Source: Candidatus Binatia bacterium (GTDB taxonomy: Bacteria; Desulfobacterota; Binatia; HRBIN30; BPIQ01). From it: a DNA stretch of 64,000 nt. Shown piece by piece: positions 52,249-62,082 of this stretch (positions within the stretch are counted from its first letter, which is position 1; the number at the start of each line of letters is the position of its first letter). A model generated the notes under the pieces. The model did not search any database. It was not told the DNA's origin and saw only the letters and a program-made list of their open reading frames with translations. The DNA is taken from NCBI GenBank assembly GCA_026004195.1, contig BPIQ01000001.1, positions 1,478,311 through 1,542,310 of the forward strand. Direction: 5' to 3'. A program made the position numbers and the translations under genes.

Positions 52249-52727
52249 ACCCGTCCCAAGCACGCACCACTCTTCACCTCTTGCACCTCCTGCCATTTCT
52301 CGTCCTTCTGGCCACGGGCCTTCTCCTCCGGAATCCCGACCTGCGGTCCGCGCTCGTCGGCGGCTACTCCCTCGTACTTCGCCGCGTGCACCTCTGGGCG
52401 GCGATCGCCTTCTGTGCCCTACCCCTCCCTGTGTTCTTCCGTCACGGTGTGCGAACCCTGGTTGCCGTCCGGGCGGGGCCCCCGGTACGAACGCGCTGGC
52501 GACGGATTCACACGGCCGCGACACTCGGCTTCTCGTCCGCTCTGGCCGCGACGGGCTTTCTTCTCTCGGCCGACCTTCACCTGCCCGAGCGCCTTCTGAC
52601 CGAAGCTCGATCGCTGCACGCGGCTTGTGCCGTGTCCGCCGCGCTTCTCCTGGTGGTCCACCTGCTCGAGGTCTCCGGTTCGCGGATCCGGGATCTGCTC
52701 GTACGAACTCGGGGGGCAGAGGCATGA
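52245..52727 (+). CDS. b-type cytochrome membrane subunit
   Basis: A 160-residue membrane protein with four hydrophobic helices, each carrying histidines suited to heme b ligation (HLLHLLPFLVLLATGLLL, RRVHLWAAIAFCALPLPVFF, RRIHTAATLGFSSALAATGFLL, HAACAVSAALLLVVHLLE). This resembles cytochrome b561/FdnI-type anchors that link molybdoenzymes to the quinone pool. It overlaps both neighbours by four bases (ATGA), the TetR gene upstream and the gamma-subunit gene downstream, so translation is tightly coupled. Classical ethylbenzene dehydrogenase clusters carry a longer membrane subunit; this one is short. Confidence 0.78.
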   Translation: MNPSQARTTLHLLHLLPFLVLLATGLLLRNPDLRSALVGGYSLVLRRVHLWAAIAFCALPLPVFFRHGVRTLVAVRAGPPVRTRWRRIHTAATLGFSSALAATGFLLSADLHLPERLLTEARSLHAACAVSAALLLVVHLLEVSGSRIRDLLVRTRGAEA

Positions 52728-53380
52728 GGTGCGTGAGAATTTCCGCGAGAAAAGAGTCGCTGCTCGAGCCCGATTCGCCCCTCTGGCGGTCGGTTCCGTC
52801 GGAGTCGATCGGCCTCGTGCCGACGCCCCTGGCCAACCAGCCCTCGCCCTATGTCGTCGCGGCGTGCGACCCGCGAAAGCACGGTCGAGTCCGGCGCCTT
52901 GCCGTGCAGGCAGCTCACGACGGGGAGACGATCGCGTTCCGGCTCGAGTGGAAGGACCCCCACCGCGACGAGGACACGCAGGACGCCGACCGCTTTCCCG
53001 ACGCCTGCGGAATTCTCTTTCCGCTGCGGGAAGGGAATCCGCCGCTCCTGGAGATGGGAAGTCCGAGCGCGCCCGTCAACGCCTGGTACTGGCGTGCGGA
53101 TGCGAACGGAGAGGTGCGCAACACGATCGCTCACGGCCTCGGCACGACGGAATCCACGCCCCGCTCCGCGATCCGGGCGCGGGCAGCGTGGAGGCGCGGG
53201 GTCTGGAGCGTCGTTCTGGCCCGCCCGCTTCTCGTTCCCGACCAGGCAGACGAGACCGTACAGCTCTCCCCCGGCACGGGAGTACGCGTCGCTTTCGCCG
53301 TCTGGGAAGGAAGCAACGGGGAGCGGGCGGGCCTCAAGTCTTTTTCGGGCGAGTGGCGGGAGCTCGTGATCGAAACGTGA
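52724..53380 (+). CDS. Ethylbenzene-dehydrogenase-like heme b-binding gamma subunit
   Basis: A 218-residue protein of the EB_dh (ethylbenzene dehydrogenase gamma, DdhC/SerC-like) heme-binding family. It carries AVQAAHDGETIAFRLEWKDPHRDED, FPDACGILFPL, MGSPSAPVNAWYWRAD, RARAAWRRGVWSVVLARPLL and GVRVAFAVWEGSNGERAGLKSFSGEW in family order. It would pass electrons from the beta-subunit clusters to a cytochrome or quinone. The ATG at 52724 overlaps the preceding stop; no signal peptide is visible, unlike periplasmic relatives, so the complex may face the cytoplasm or be co-exported. Confidence 0.85.
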   Translation: MRCVRISARKESLLEPDSPLWRSVPSESIGLVPTPLANQPSPYVVAACDPRKHGRVRRLAVQAAHDGETIAFRLEWKDPHRDEDTQDADRFPDACGILFPLREGNPPLLEMGSPSAPVNAWYWRADANGEVRNTIAHGLGTTESTPRSAIRARAAWRRGVWSVVLARPLLVPDQADETVQLSPGTGVRVAFAVWEGSNGERAGLKSFSGEWRELVIET

Positions 53381-53390
53381 GGAAAAAGCC

Positions 53391-54458
53391 ATGACGAACG
53401 ACCGGAGTCGAACAGGGCCTGCGGGATCGCGCTCGCGGGTCGTGCGGCGGCAGGTCGCAATGGTCTTCGACCTCAACAAGTGCCTCGGCTGCCACACCTG
53501 CGCGATCGCCTGCAAGACGCTCTGGACCCGGGACGAAGGCATGGAACACATGTGGTGGGCAACCGTGAACACCCAGCCCGGAAAGGGCACGCCCAGGGAC
53601 TGGGAAAAAATGGGCGGCGGGTTCCGGGACGGCGAACCCCTCCCCGGCCGGTTGCCCACCCTCTCGGAGTTCGGCGAGGCGTGGGAGTTCAACTACGAGG
53701 AGGTCTTCTACGGCGGAAAGGGAAACCGCGTCCACCTCCGCCCGCAAGGCAACCCGAGCTGGGGACCGAACTGGGACGAAGACCAGGGAGGCGGACGCTA
53801 CCCCAACTGCTTCTACTTCTACCTCCCGCGGATCTGCAACCACTGCACGCACCCCGCGTGCCTCGAAGCCTGCCCCCGCAAGGCGATCTACAAGCGGGAA
53901 GAAGACGGCATCGTGCTGATCGACGAAAGCCGCTGCCGCGGGTATCGCTTCTGCATGGAGGCCTGCCCGTACAAGAAAATCTACTTCAACCACGTCCGCA
54001 AAATTTCTCAGAAGTGCATCTTCTGCTTTCCGCGCGTCGAGAAGGGAGTCGCACCGGCTTGCGCGCGCCAGTGTCCCGGAAGGATGCGCTTCGTGGGCTA
54101 TCTCGACGACCCCGAAGGTCCCATCTACAAGCTCGTCCGGCAGTGGAAGGTCGCCCTCCCTCTCCACCCCGAATTCGGGACGGAACCCAACGTGTTCTAC
54201 GTGCCCCCCATCTCGCCCCCTCGTTTCGACGCGGAGGGAAACATCGACGAGTCGAAACCGCGAATCCCGACCGAGTACCTCCGCTACCTCTTCGGGCCCG
54301 GCGTGGACGCCGCCCTCGAAACACTTCGCGCCGAGATGGCGAAGACCAAAGCGGGCGGAAAATCCGAGCTCATGGACCTGCTCATCGTCTACGACTGGAA
54401 GGAGCTCTTCGGACCCTTCCGCCGAGACCCGGCGGAGATCGAACCGAGGAAGGCATGA
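53391..54458 (+). CDS. Iron-sulfur beta subunit 1 of the type II DMSO-reductase-family enzyme
   Basis: A 355-residue four-cluster ferredoxin-type subunit (EbdB/DdhB/SerB-like). Four cysteine groups are visible: CLGCHTCAIAC (C31-C41), CNHCTHPACLEAC, CRGYRFCMEAC and CIFCFPRVEKGVAPACARQC. The third group has Tyr-Arg in place of one residue pattern, as in this subfamily. The C-terminus (SELMDLLIVYDWKELFGPFRRDP) is shared with beta subunit 2. An N-terminal 20-residue Arg-rich extension is not conserved with that subunit. It is followed by the TorD-like chaperone with an ATGA overlap. No alpha subunit is in this operon. Confidence 0.9.
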   Translation: MTNDRSRTGPAGSRSRVVRRQVAMVFDLNKCLGCHTCAIACKTLWTRDEGMEHMWWATVNTQPGKGTPRDWEKMGGGFRDGEPLPGRLPTLSEFGEAWEFNYEEVFYGGKGNRVHLRPQGNPSWGPNWDEDQGGGRYPNCFYFYLPRICNHCTHPACLEACPRKAIYKREEDGIVLIDESRCRGYRFCMEACPYKKIYFNHVRKISQKCIFCFPRVEKGVAPACARQCPGRMRFVGYLDDPEGPIYKLVRQWKVALPLHPEFGTEPNVFYVPPISPPRFDAEGNIDESKPRIPTEYLRYLFGPGVDAALETLRAEMAKTKAGGKSELMDLLIVYDWKELFGPFRRDPAEIEPRKA

Positions 54459-55114
54459 GCGAGGAGCCGGTGCTCGAGAAAACGCCCGCCAACGGCCCGA
54501 CGCTGGAGCGATCCCGGCTCTATCTTCTCCTGGCCGGCGCGTTCGGCTTTCCCGACGAAGGATTCCACGAGGCCGTCAGGAAGGGCGAGCTCCGGTCGGC
54601 ACTTGCGGCCACCGCGGAGGGCTTACCGTACCCCCTGGAAGGCCCCGGGCCCGAGCTGGCGGACGGGGGCGGCTCCTATGCGGCCTTCCAGTCCGAGTAC
54701 ATCCGTCTTTTCGACGTGGGCGCCGCGGGGCCACCCTGCCCCCTCTACGGCGGCCTTTACGTCGGCGACCGCCTGAGGGTGATGGAAGAGACGGTCCGCT
54801 TCTACCACTACTTCGGCCTCCGGCTTTCGAGCGCGCTCCGGGAGCTTCCCGACCACCTGACGACGGAGCTCGAGTTCCTGCACTTCCTCACGTTCCGCGA
54901 AGCCCGAGCGAGGAGCCTCGGCGAAGACCCGTCGCCGTACGTCCGGGCCGAGCGGGACTTTCTCCTGCGCCACCCCTGCCGGTGGATTCCCCTGCTCGAG
55001 AAGCGGCTCGAGAAAACCGAGCCTCTCCCGTTCTTTTCCGCGCTCGTCTCCTTCACGCGCAGCTTTCTCGAGTCCGACCGAAGCTACTGCGAATCCCTGG
55101 CCGGTGCTTCCTAG
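54455..55114 (+). CDS. TorD-family molybdoenzyme maturation chaperone
   Basis: A 219-residue helical chaperone of the TorD/DmsD/NarJ family. It carries the signature EYIRLFDVGAAGPPCPLYGG (residues ~75-94) and helices around it (RSRLYLLLAGAFGFP, LPDHLTTELEFLHFLTFREA, WIPLLEKRLEK). It should bind an alpha subunit during cofactor insertion and, for the Tat-targeted alpha 2, delay export until folded. It closes the first operon and its start overlaps the beta 1 stop. It is the only such chaperone in the window, so it may serve both alpha subunits. Confidence 0.88.
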   Translation: MSEEPVLEKTPANGPTLERSRLYLLLAGAFGFPDEGFHEAVRKGELRSALAATAEGLPYPLEGPGPELADGGGSYAAFQSEYIRLFDVGAAGPPCPLYGGLYVGDRLRVMEETVRFYHYFGLRLSSALRELPDHLTTELEFLHFLTFREARARSLGEDPSPYVRAERDFLLRHPCRWIPLLEKRLEKTEPLPFFSALVSFTRSFLESDRSYCESLAGAS

Positions 55115-55229
55115 TCGGACCGGACGGGCCTTCCGGGCGGGAGCCGTACGCTCCGCGAAGACTCACGTGGGCGACGCCCCGCTCACGCTCGCGACGATCG
55201 ATCCCGCCCCGACGACCGAGCCCCCTCCG

Positions 55230-58004
55230 CTACGCCTTTCGCACGTCGACGTGGATCGCGCGGTCGATGGGTACCGGTTGCCAGTGGAGTCCCCTGTACT
55301 GCAGGTGTCCGTAGCCCCCGGCGAAGTGGAGCCATTTGACCATGCCGGGCTCGAGGTTTTCGGGACCGCTCCAGCCCGGGAACTGGAAAGGCTCGTAGCC
55401 GTTGTAGATGACGATCTGGCCCGGCCGCGTGCCCGGCGAGCGACGGACGCGGATTCGGGTCTCGCCGAGGTCGTTGAAGACGACGGCGAGATCGTCGTTC
55501 TCGAGCCCCCTCGCCGCCATGTCGTCCGGATTCATGTACACGACGGGGTAACCGCGATGGGTCGCGAGGATCAGGCGGCTCGTGTGGTTCATGGAATGGA
55601 TGCTCCATCGGGAGTGGCCGCTCGTGAGCCTGAGCGGGTAGTTTCCGCCCTGCCGGGGATTCGGCTTGTGGACGGGAAGCTCTTCGCCCGCCTCGAGATA
55701 CCAGGGGTGGTCGATATAGAAGGAAGCTCGACGAGTGAGCGTCGGGTACGGCTTGAGCTTTTCGACGTGGTTCCGGAAGGGCGTGTGGGTCCGGTTCGGT
55801 TCGAGCGGGGACTGCTGGCAAACCATCATGGTCGACATCCCCCAGTCCACGGCACGGATCGCGCCCCGCTCGCGGAAGGTCTCGAGCGTGGTGCCTTCGG
55901 GCAGCGTCCCCAGAAGCGCGCTGTCCCGCACGATCTCGTCGAGAAGACGGGCATCGTCGGCAAGCTCCCCGCCTTTCGTGATGGAACTCCAGAGGTTCTC
56001 GAGCGGTACGGGCTCGCCGTTGCGCCGGCGCCAGGGTTTCGTGCCGCGAGCCCTGGCCCGCTCCTCGATGGCACGCGCAAGTCCCTGGATGATCTGCCAC
56101 TCGCTTTTCGCTTCCCCCGGAGGTTCCGCCGCTTTCTCGATCAGCACCACGTGGAGGTGCATGGCGCTCGCGTAGGGCTGGTTCCACTTCTCGTAGTGCT
56201 GTGCCGCGGGAAGGATGTAGTCGGCGTAGAGCCCGGTCGTGTTGATCCGCCAGTCGACGGACACGATCATCTTGAGCTTGGGCCAGAGGTGGCGGAGGAG
56301 CATCCTTGCTCCCCCTCTCTGGCGCCGCAGGAGGTTTCCGCCTACCTCGATGAGCACCCGCGGCTCGGTCGCGGGTGCCTCGGGAGCCACGAAGTCCCAC
56401 CACCCTTTTTCCCACGCCTCGCGAAGGTACGCGTCGAACGGACGCTTCATCGCGGGGTCGTGGAACTCCCTGCGGTTCCAGACCTCCCGATACCCGCAGT
56501 GGTGGTACCAGAAAAAGGCGGGCGGCGTGAAAACGCCGAGCATTTTCGTCACTTCGCGCTCGAGCGCGTAGCGGGCCATCTCGTCCGTGATCGTCGGGTC
56601 GGCCTGCCGCATGGCCTCGAGGGTCGCATCGCGCATCGCGCGCGTCTCGAGCACGGCTTCGGGCCCGACCCTGGGCTTCATCATGACGCTGAACATGCCG
56701 TCGTTGAGACCCACGGCCCAGCTCCGGGCACCCGTCCCGTGCTTCCCCCAGTTCCCGCTGAGCCCGAGCACCAGCATCATGGCCCGTTCCATGAGATCGC
56801 CGTGGTAGTACTTGCCCGAGTTCCATCCCATCAGGATCCGGGTGCGCCGCGAGGCGATCTTCCTCGCGAGAAGCCGGATGGTCTCGGGATGGACGCCGCA
56901 GACCTTGCTCGCGAGCTCCGGGCGGTAGTCCCGGTCGAGGAGCTCTCGCAGAAAAACGAACGCGGGGGCCACCTCGACCTCCCTTCCGTCACGAAGCCTC
57001 ACCGTGACCTCTCCCTCGAGCGCGGGGTCTACCTCGCCGGGGTCCAGCGTCGCCTTGGGTGCCGGAACGACCCGTCCCGTCCGCGCATCGAGCCAGTAGA
57101 ACTGGTCGTCGCCTCCCTGGCCCAGGTCCGACGCACGGAGAAAACGCCGGTCGTCCCGCCGGACGAGCAGCGGCAGGTCCGTCTGGCGCTTGACGAACGC
57201 CGCGTCGAAAAGCGCTTCCTCCACGAGGACCTGGGAGATCGCGTTCGCCAGGGCCGCGTCCGTACCGATCTCGATCGGGACGAAGTAGTCGGCGTGGACG
57301 GCCGACGGACTGAAGTCGGGGGCGATCGTCACGACCTCGCAGCCGTTGTACCGCGCCTCCTGCACGAAGTGGTACCAGGTGATGTTCGTGTAGACGGGAT
57401 TGGCGTGCCAGATGAGCACGAGCTCGCACTTGAAAAAGTCGTCGGCGCTGGGCGCAGGGTCGAACTTGCCGAAGGTCGTGTAAATTCCCGGGCTGAAGTC
57501 GTTGATTTCCGCCTGGAGGTCCGTCACCTGGAAGCCGAGCAGCGCCGAGAACGTGTTCCAGAGGATCTGCTGGACGCCGCCCTCGCCCGGCGTTCCGATG
57601 TGGTAGAGCGAAGCCGGGCCGCACTCCTCGACGGCGTCGAGAATGGCGTCCGCGATCTCGCGCAGCGCCGTCTCCCAGCTCACGCGCTCCCACTTCCCGC
57701 TTCCTCGCTCCCCCGCGCGGCGCAGCGGGTAGAGAACGCGCTCGGGGCTTTCGTGCTGCTGGCTCCAGGCGGCTCCCTTCTGGCAGCCCATCGGGTTCAT
57801 GTCGGGAACGCCGGGCTCGATCACGGGGAAGATGCCCGCCTGCTCCTCGCGCACGATCTTCCCGCCGCGGGAGTACACTCTCCACGGGCAGCCTCCGGGA
57901 TAGCAATCCACGGCGTGGCATCCCCAGCTCACCCTGTCCCACTTCCAGACGGCCCGGTAGCGGTCCTCGCTCTCGCGCCGCGTGTCGGGATGTCTCGTCG
58001 CCAT
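55230..58004 (-). CDS. Molybdopterin alpha subunit 1, type II DMSO-reductase family, no Tat signal
   Basis: A 924-residue Mo-bisPGD enzyme subunit (EbdA/perchlorate/selenate reductase-like). The FS0 cluster ligands are H30, C34, C39 and C74 (WGCHAVDCYPGG and MNPMGCQKG; the C-x4-C spacing is unusual). The type II Mo-ligand aspartate is likely D169 (INDFSPGIYTTFGKF). Cofactor-binding segments include LIWHANPVYTNITWYHFVQEARYNG, GWNSGKYYHGDLMERAMMLVLGL and YPLRLTSGHSRWSIHSM. The ATG at 58004 is the plausible start; neither it nor an upstream extension carries an RRxFL Tat motif. It is cotranscribed with beta subunit 2, 13 bases upstream. Confidence 0.9.
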   Translation of the reverse strand: MATRHPDTRRESEDRYRAVWKWDRVSWGCHAVDCYPGGCPWRVYSRGGKIVREEQAGIFPVIEPGVPDMNPMGCQKGAAWSQQHESPERVLYPLRRAGERGSGKWERVSWETALREIADAILDAVEECGPASLYHIGTPGEGGVQQILWNTFSALLGFQVTDLQAEINDFSPGIYTTFGKFDPAPSADDFFKCELVLIWHANPVYTNITWYHFVQEARYNGCEVVTIAPDFSPSAVHADYFVPIEIGTDAALANAISQVLVEEALFDAAFVKRQTDLPLLVRRDDRRFLRASDLGQGGDDQFYWLDARTGRVVPAPKATLDPGEVDPALEGEVTVRLRDGREVEVAPAFVFLRELLDRDYRPELASKVCGVHPETIRLLARKIASRRTRILMGWNSGKYYHGDLMERAMMLVLGLSGNWGKHGTGARSWAVGLNDGMFSVMMKPRVGPEAVLETRAMRDATLEAMRQADPTITDEMARYALEREVTKMLGVFTPPAFFWYHHCGYREVWNRREFHDPAMKRPFDAYLREAWEKGWWDFVAPEAPATEPRVLIEVGGNLLRRQRGGARMLLRHLWPKLKMIVSVDWRINTTGLYADYILPAAQHYEKWNQPYASAMHLHVVLIEKAAEPPGEAKSEWQIIQGLARAIEERARARGTKPWRRRNGEPVPLENLWSSITKGGELADDARLLDEIVRDSALLGTLPEGTTLETFRERGAIRAVDWGMSTMMVCQQSPLEPNRTHTPFRNHVEKLKPYPTLTRRASFYIDHPWYLEAGEELPVHKPNPRQGGNYPLRLTSGHSRWSIHSMNHTSRLILATHRGYPVVYMNPDDMAARGLENDDLAVVFNDLGETRIRVRRSPGTRPGQIVIYNGYEPFQFPGWSGPENLEPGMVKWLHFAGGYGHLQYRGLHWQPVPIDRAIHVDVRKA

Positions 58005-58017
58005 GACTCCGCCTCCC

Positions 58018-59025
58018 TCACCAGACGATGGTCGCCGGGTCGCGTGCGAACGGTCCGAGAAGCTCTTTCCACTCGTAGGCAATGAGCGTGTCCATCAGCT
58101 CGGAAGGCTCGCCTCGTTTCTTTTTCGCAATTTCCTCCTCGAGGGTCCGCAGCGCCGCCCCCACTTCCGGACCGAAGAGCGACTCGAGGTAGGAAAGGGG
58201 TATTCTCCGCGTCGATTCGTCGATCGTGCCGTCGGGCCGGACGACGAAAGCGGAAAGCGGCGGGACGTAGAAGACGTTCGGCTGCGTGCCCCACTCCGGG
58301 TGGAGAGGCAGGGCCACCCGGTACTTCTCGACCAGGAGATGAACCGCACCCTGGGGATCCTCCCGGAATCCCACGAAGACGGCGCGTCCGGGGCACTGCC
58401 GCACGCAGGCCGGAGCCACGCCCTGCTCGAGCCTCGGGAAACACGCGATGCAGTGACGGCTCACGTTGTGGACGGCGTCGAAGTAGATCTTCTTGTACGG
58501 GCATGCCCGCGCGCAGTTCTGCGTCCCCTTGCACCGCGTCTCGTCACGCAGGACGATCCCGAAATCCTCCCGGCGGTACATGGCACCTTCGGGACACGCC
58601 TCGACGCAACTCGGCCGCGAGCAGAAGTTGCAAATCCGGGGAAGGTAGAAGTAGTAGGCGTTCGGGTACGCGCCCGCTCCTTCGTCTTCGTCCCAGTTCA
58701 TCGCCCAGGCGGGCTTGCCTCCTTCGGGCTCGAGATGGGTCTCGGTTCCCCGCCGGTAGACTTCTTCCCAGTTGTAGTCGGGAGCCTCGCCGAACTCTTC
58801 GACCGTGGGCAGGTGCCCGAGAACCACGTTTCCCCGGGCGTCGTAGCCGCCTCCCATCTTCTCGTAGTCCCGGGGCGTTCCGCGCCCCGGCTGCGTGTTC
58901 ACGGTGCACCACCACATGTGGCGCCGGCCCTCCTCGTTCGTCCAGAGAACCTTGCACGCAACCGAGCAGGTCTGACAGCCGAGGCACTTGTTGAGGTCGA
59001 ACACCATGGCGAGTTGCTTGCCCAT
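58018..59025 (-). CDS. Iron-sulfur beta subunit 2 of the type II DMSO-reductase-family enzyme
   Basis: A 335-residue four-cluster subunit, paralogous to beta 1 (LAMVFDLNKCLGCQTCSVAC, WWCTVNTQPGRGTPRDYEKMGGG, CNFCSRPSCVEAC, CKGTQNCARAC, CIACFPRLEQGVAPACVRQC). Sequence identity with beta 1 runs through the whole length. The third group (CKGTQNC versus CRGYRFC) is the clearest difference and may mark different partners. It is the first gene of the leftward unit with alpha 1, and its start is 23 bases from a perfect CCTACCG-TT-CGGTAGG operator. Confidence 0.92.
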   Translation of the reverse strand: MGKQLAMVFDLNKCLGCQTCSVACKVLWTNEEGRRHMWWCTVNTQPGRGTPRDYEKMGGGYDARGNVVLGHLPTVEEFGEAPDYNWEEVYRRGTETHLEPEGGKPAWAMNWDEDEGAGAYPNAYYFYLPRICNFCSRPSCVEACPEGAMYRREDFGIVLRDETRCKGTQNCARACPYKKIYFDAVHNVSRHCIACFPRLEQGVAPACVRQCPGRAVFVGFREDPQGAVHLLVEKYRVALPLHPEWGTQPNVFYVPPLSAFVVRPDGTIDESTRRIPLSYLESLFGPEVGAALRTLEEEIAKKKRGEPSELMDTLIAYEWKELLGPFARDPATIVW

Positions 59026-59048
59026 CGCGCGCCTCCCGGGCTTCCCTT

Positions 59049-59064
59049 CCTACCGTTCGGTAGG
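59049..59064. promoter_or_regulatory. Operator 2 of the CKACCG-NN-CGGTMG set (before beta 2/alpha 1)
   Basis: CCTACCG-TT-CGGTAGG: perfect seven-base arms, 23 bases upstream of the beta 2 start on the minus strand. Confidence 0.78.
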
Positions 59065-59174
59065 CGCGGCGGAGAGGACCATCGTCAGGGAGACAGCGAT
59101 GATCGCCGTCAGCTCGGCCCTTCTGCGAACGGGTGACGGAGGTCAGAGAGTGGGCCTTGCGCGGGTCATGGCGC

Positions 59175-59188
59175 CTACCGTCCGGTCG
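59175..59188. promoter_or_regulatory. Operator 3 of the CKACCG-NN-CGGTMG set (before alpha 2)
   Basis: CTACCG-TC-CGGTCG, with one mismatched arm position, ending 15 bases before the alpha 2 GTG. Confidence 0.68.
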
Positions 59189-59203
59189 GTCTAGGGAGAC
59201 GCC

Positions 59204-62082
59204 GTGCATCTCTCGCGGAGAGATTTCCTCCGGGCCGGTGCCCAGGGGGCCCTCGTCCTCGGGCTCGCGCGGCTCGAGCTTGCCTGCGGCCCCTCGGAAC
59301 GGTCCTCGGACCGGCAGACTTCCCGCCGCGTGGCGCCGCGCCCGGCGCGCGAGCCCGAGACGTACCGGAGCTGGGAGGACGTCTACCGCCAGGCCTGGAC
59401 GTGGGACCGCGTCGTCAAGGTGACGCACACACGCGCCAACTGTATCGCGGCCTGTTCGTGGAACGCGTTCGTGAAGGACGGGATCGTCTGGCGCGAGGAG
59501 CAGAACGCGATCTACGAGCCCAGCCACCCGAGCGTTCCGGACATGAACCCCCGCGGCTGCCAGAAAGGTGCGTGTTTCAGCCAGCTCATGGTCGAGCCTT
59601 CGCGCGTCAAGTATCCACTGCGCCGAGTGGGCGAGCGGGGAAGCGGAAGGTGGGAGCGGGTGAGTTGGGAGGCGGCTCTGCGCGAGATCGCCGACCGGCT
59701 CCTCGACGTCGCGCTGCGCGACGGACCCGACTGCGTCGTCTACGACCACGGCACGACCAACATCGACTTCGGCACCGGGACCGGAGCGGAGCTCCGCTTC
59801 TTCCAGCTCTTCGGGGCGACGATCATGGACTCCTGGGCCGGTGTGGGAGATCTGCCCATGGGTGCCATCCAGACCTGGGGGCACTTCAACGCGGACGGCT
59901 CGTCGGACGACTGGTTTCGCTCGGACTACTACGTCATCTGGCTCGCGAACCCCGTCTACACGCGCATCCCCGACGTCCACTTCGTGTGGGAAGCGCGCTA
60001 CCGCGGGGCCACGGTCGTCTCGGTGGCCCCGGACTACAACGCGAGTAGCATCCACGCCGACCTCTGGCTCGCCCCGCGCGTGGGAACCGACGCGGCGCTC
60101 GCCCTTTCCCTCGCGCAGGTGATCGTCTCGGAGAAACTTTACGACGCGGATTACGTCCGCGAGCAGACGGATCTTCCTTTCCTCGTGCGCGAGGACACCG
60201 GGCGCTACCTGCGAGAGTCGGACCTCGAGCGCGGAGGACGGGAAGAGGTGTTCTACTTCTGGGACGAGCGCACGCAGAAGCTCGCCGAGGCACCCGGAAG
60301 CCAGGGACACCCGAAGCAGACTCTCGCCCTCGGCGGCGTGCGACCCGCCCTGCACGGCTCCTTCGTCGTGCGGCTCGCCGACGGTGGCACGGCTCGCGTG
60401 ACTCCTCTTTTCGAAAGGCTCGCCCGCCATCTCGAGACGTTCACACCGGAGAAGACCCGGGAGGTCACCGGCGTGTCTTCCTCGCTCGTCCGCAAGGTCG
60501 CTCGCGATTTCGCCCGGGCTCGGCGTGCGATGATCTTCGCGTCGTGGGGCTCGTGCAAGCATTACCACTCCGATCTCGTGCAGAGAGCGCTCTGCCTCCT
60601 CGTGGCGCTCACGGGAAACCAGGGAAAGAGCGGCGGGGGCGTCCGACCCGGTGCGTGGTACAGCATCGACGGGCTTTCGCGCCTGGCCGGGGAGATTTCC
60701 GTTCCCTTCTACGTACGGCTCTGGGCCCGTTTTTTCCGGCCGAAGGTTCGCGACCTGGAAGCGCTTCTCGACCGCGTGACCCGCGAGCGGGCCTTCACGG
60801 CCACTCTTCCCTTCCTTTACGTCCACGGCGGCATGAAAGAACTGGTCGACCGTCCCGACTTCCACGACTCCTCCTTGCCCCGCCCGTTCGTGGAGTACGT
60901 GCGAGAGGCGACGGAAAAGGGCTGGATGCCCGTCTCCCCTCCGCCCGACCGGCCGCCGCGCGTCTACTTTTTCACCGGCGCCAACCCGCTCCGTCGCTGG
61001 CCCGTGCCTCAGGTCGTCCGGCGACACCTCTGGCCGAAGCTCGAGCTCGTCGTGAGCCTCAACTTCCGGATGTCGAGCACCGGGCTCGAAGCCGATTTCG
61101 TCCTGCCCGCTGCCGGCTACTACGAGAAGATCGGAATCAAGTACCCCCAGAGTCTCGTTCCCTACATCGTCTTCGGCGACAAGGCCGTGGAGCCGCTCGG
61201 GGAGTCGAAGTCCGAGTGGGAGGTCATGACGCTCCTTGCGCGTGCCGTGCAGGAAAGAGCGCGCGAGCGCGGGATCGTCTCGTTCGTGGACCGCGGGGGA
61301 TCCCGCGGGACTACGCCAACTTCTACGAAGACTTCACGATGGAGCGGCGCTTCGACGAAACGAAGGAAGAAAAAGCCATGGACTGGCTCTTGCGTCGCTC
61401 GCCCGCCGTGGGGAAGACGCGGTGGTCCGAAGCACGCCGGACCGGCGCCGTGCGGGTGCGTGCCTTCGGGCACTACGGCCCGCACAACGCGATCTGCAGC
61501 GACTACGAGGAGGGGAACACGGTCTACCCCCACCGATGGTTCGTCGAAAAGAAAGAACCCTGGCCCACGCTCACGGGGCGGCAACAGTTCTTGCTGGAAC
61601 ACCCCTGGTACGTGGAAGCCGGCGAAGAGCTTCCCACATACAAGGAACCGCCGAAGGCGGGCGGTGACTACCCCCTCCGGCTGACGGGCGGACACACCCG
61701 CTGGTCCATCCACGCCATCTGGCGGGACCAGCGCCACATGCTGCGGCTCCAGCGCGGCGAGCCCGTTCTGTTCGTGAACCCCGAAGACGCTCGAGCCCGC
61801 GGGATCGGAGACCACGCGCTCGTCCGCGTTCGGAACGACGTCGATTCTTTCCTCGTCCGCGCGAAGCTCTCGCCCGCCGTGCAACCCGGGCAGGTCGTCC
61901 TCTACCATGCCTGGGAGAACTTCCAGTTCGCGGACTGGCAGCAGGGACAGGCCGTCGTTCCTTCCCCGTGGAAGGCGCTCCACCTGGCCTCGGGCTACGG
62001 CCACCTGCGCTACCGGATGTACGGCGCCGCTCCGAGTCACACGCCGCGGGGAACCACCGTGGAAGTGGAAGCCGTGACCTAG
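59204..62082 (+). CDS. Molybdopterin alpha subunit 2, Tat-targeted, frameshifted near residue 700
   Basis: A ~959-residue type II DMSO-reductase-family alpha subunit. It begins with a twin-arginine signal (HLSRRDFLRAGAQGALVLG). FS0 ligands are H75, C80, C84 and C119 (HTRANCIAAC, NPRGCQKG). The Mo-ligand Asp is likely D216 (GDLPMGAIQTWG, closely like NarG's DLPPASPQTWG). The frame breaks at a run of five G near 61301; a sixth G would join VSFVDRGG to IPRDYANFYEDFTMERRF, and the protein continues normally through YPLRLTGGHTRWSIHAI to WKALHLASGYGHLRYRM. It is a separate transcription unit with its own operator. Its beta partner is not fixed by context. Confidence 0.88.
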
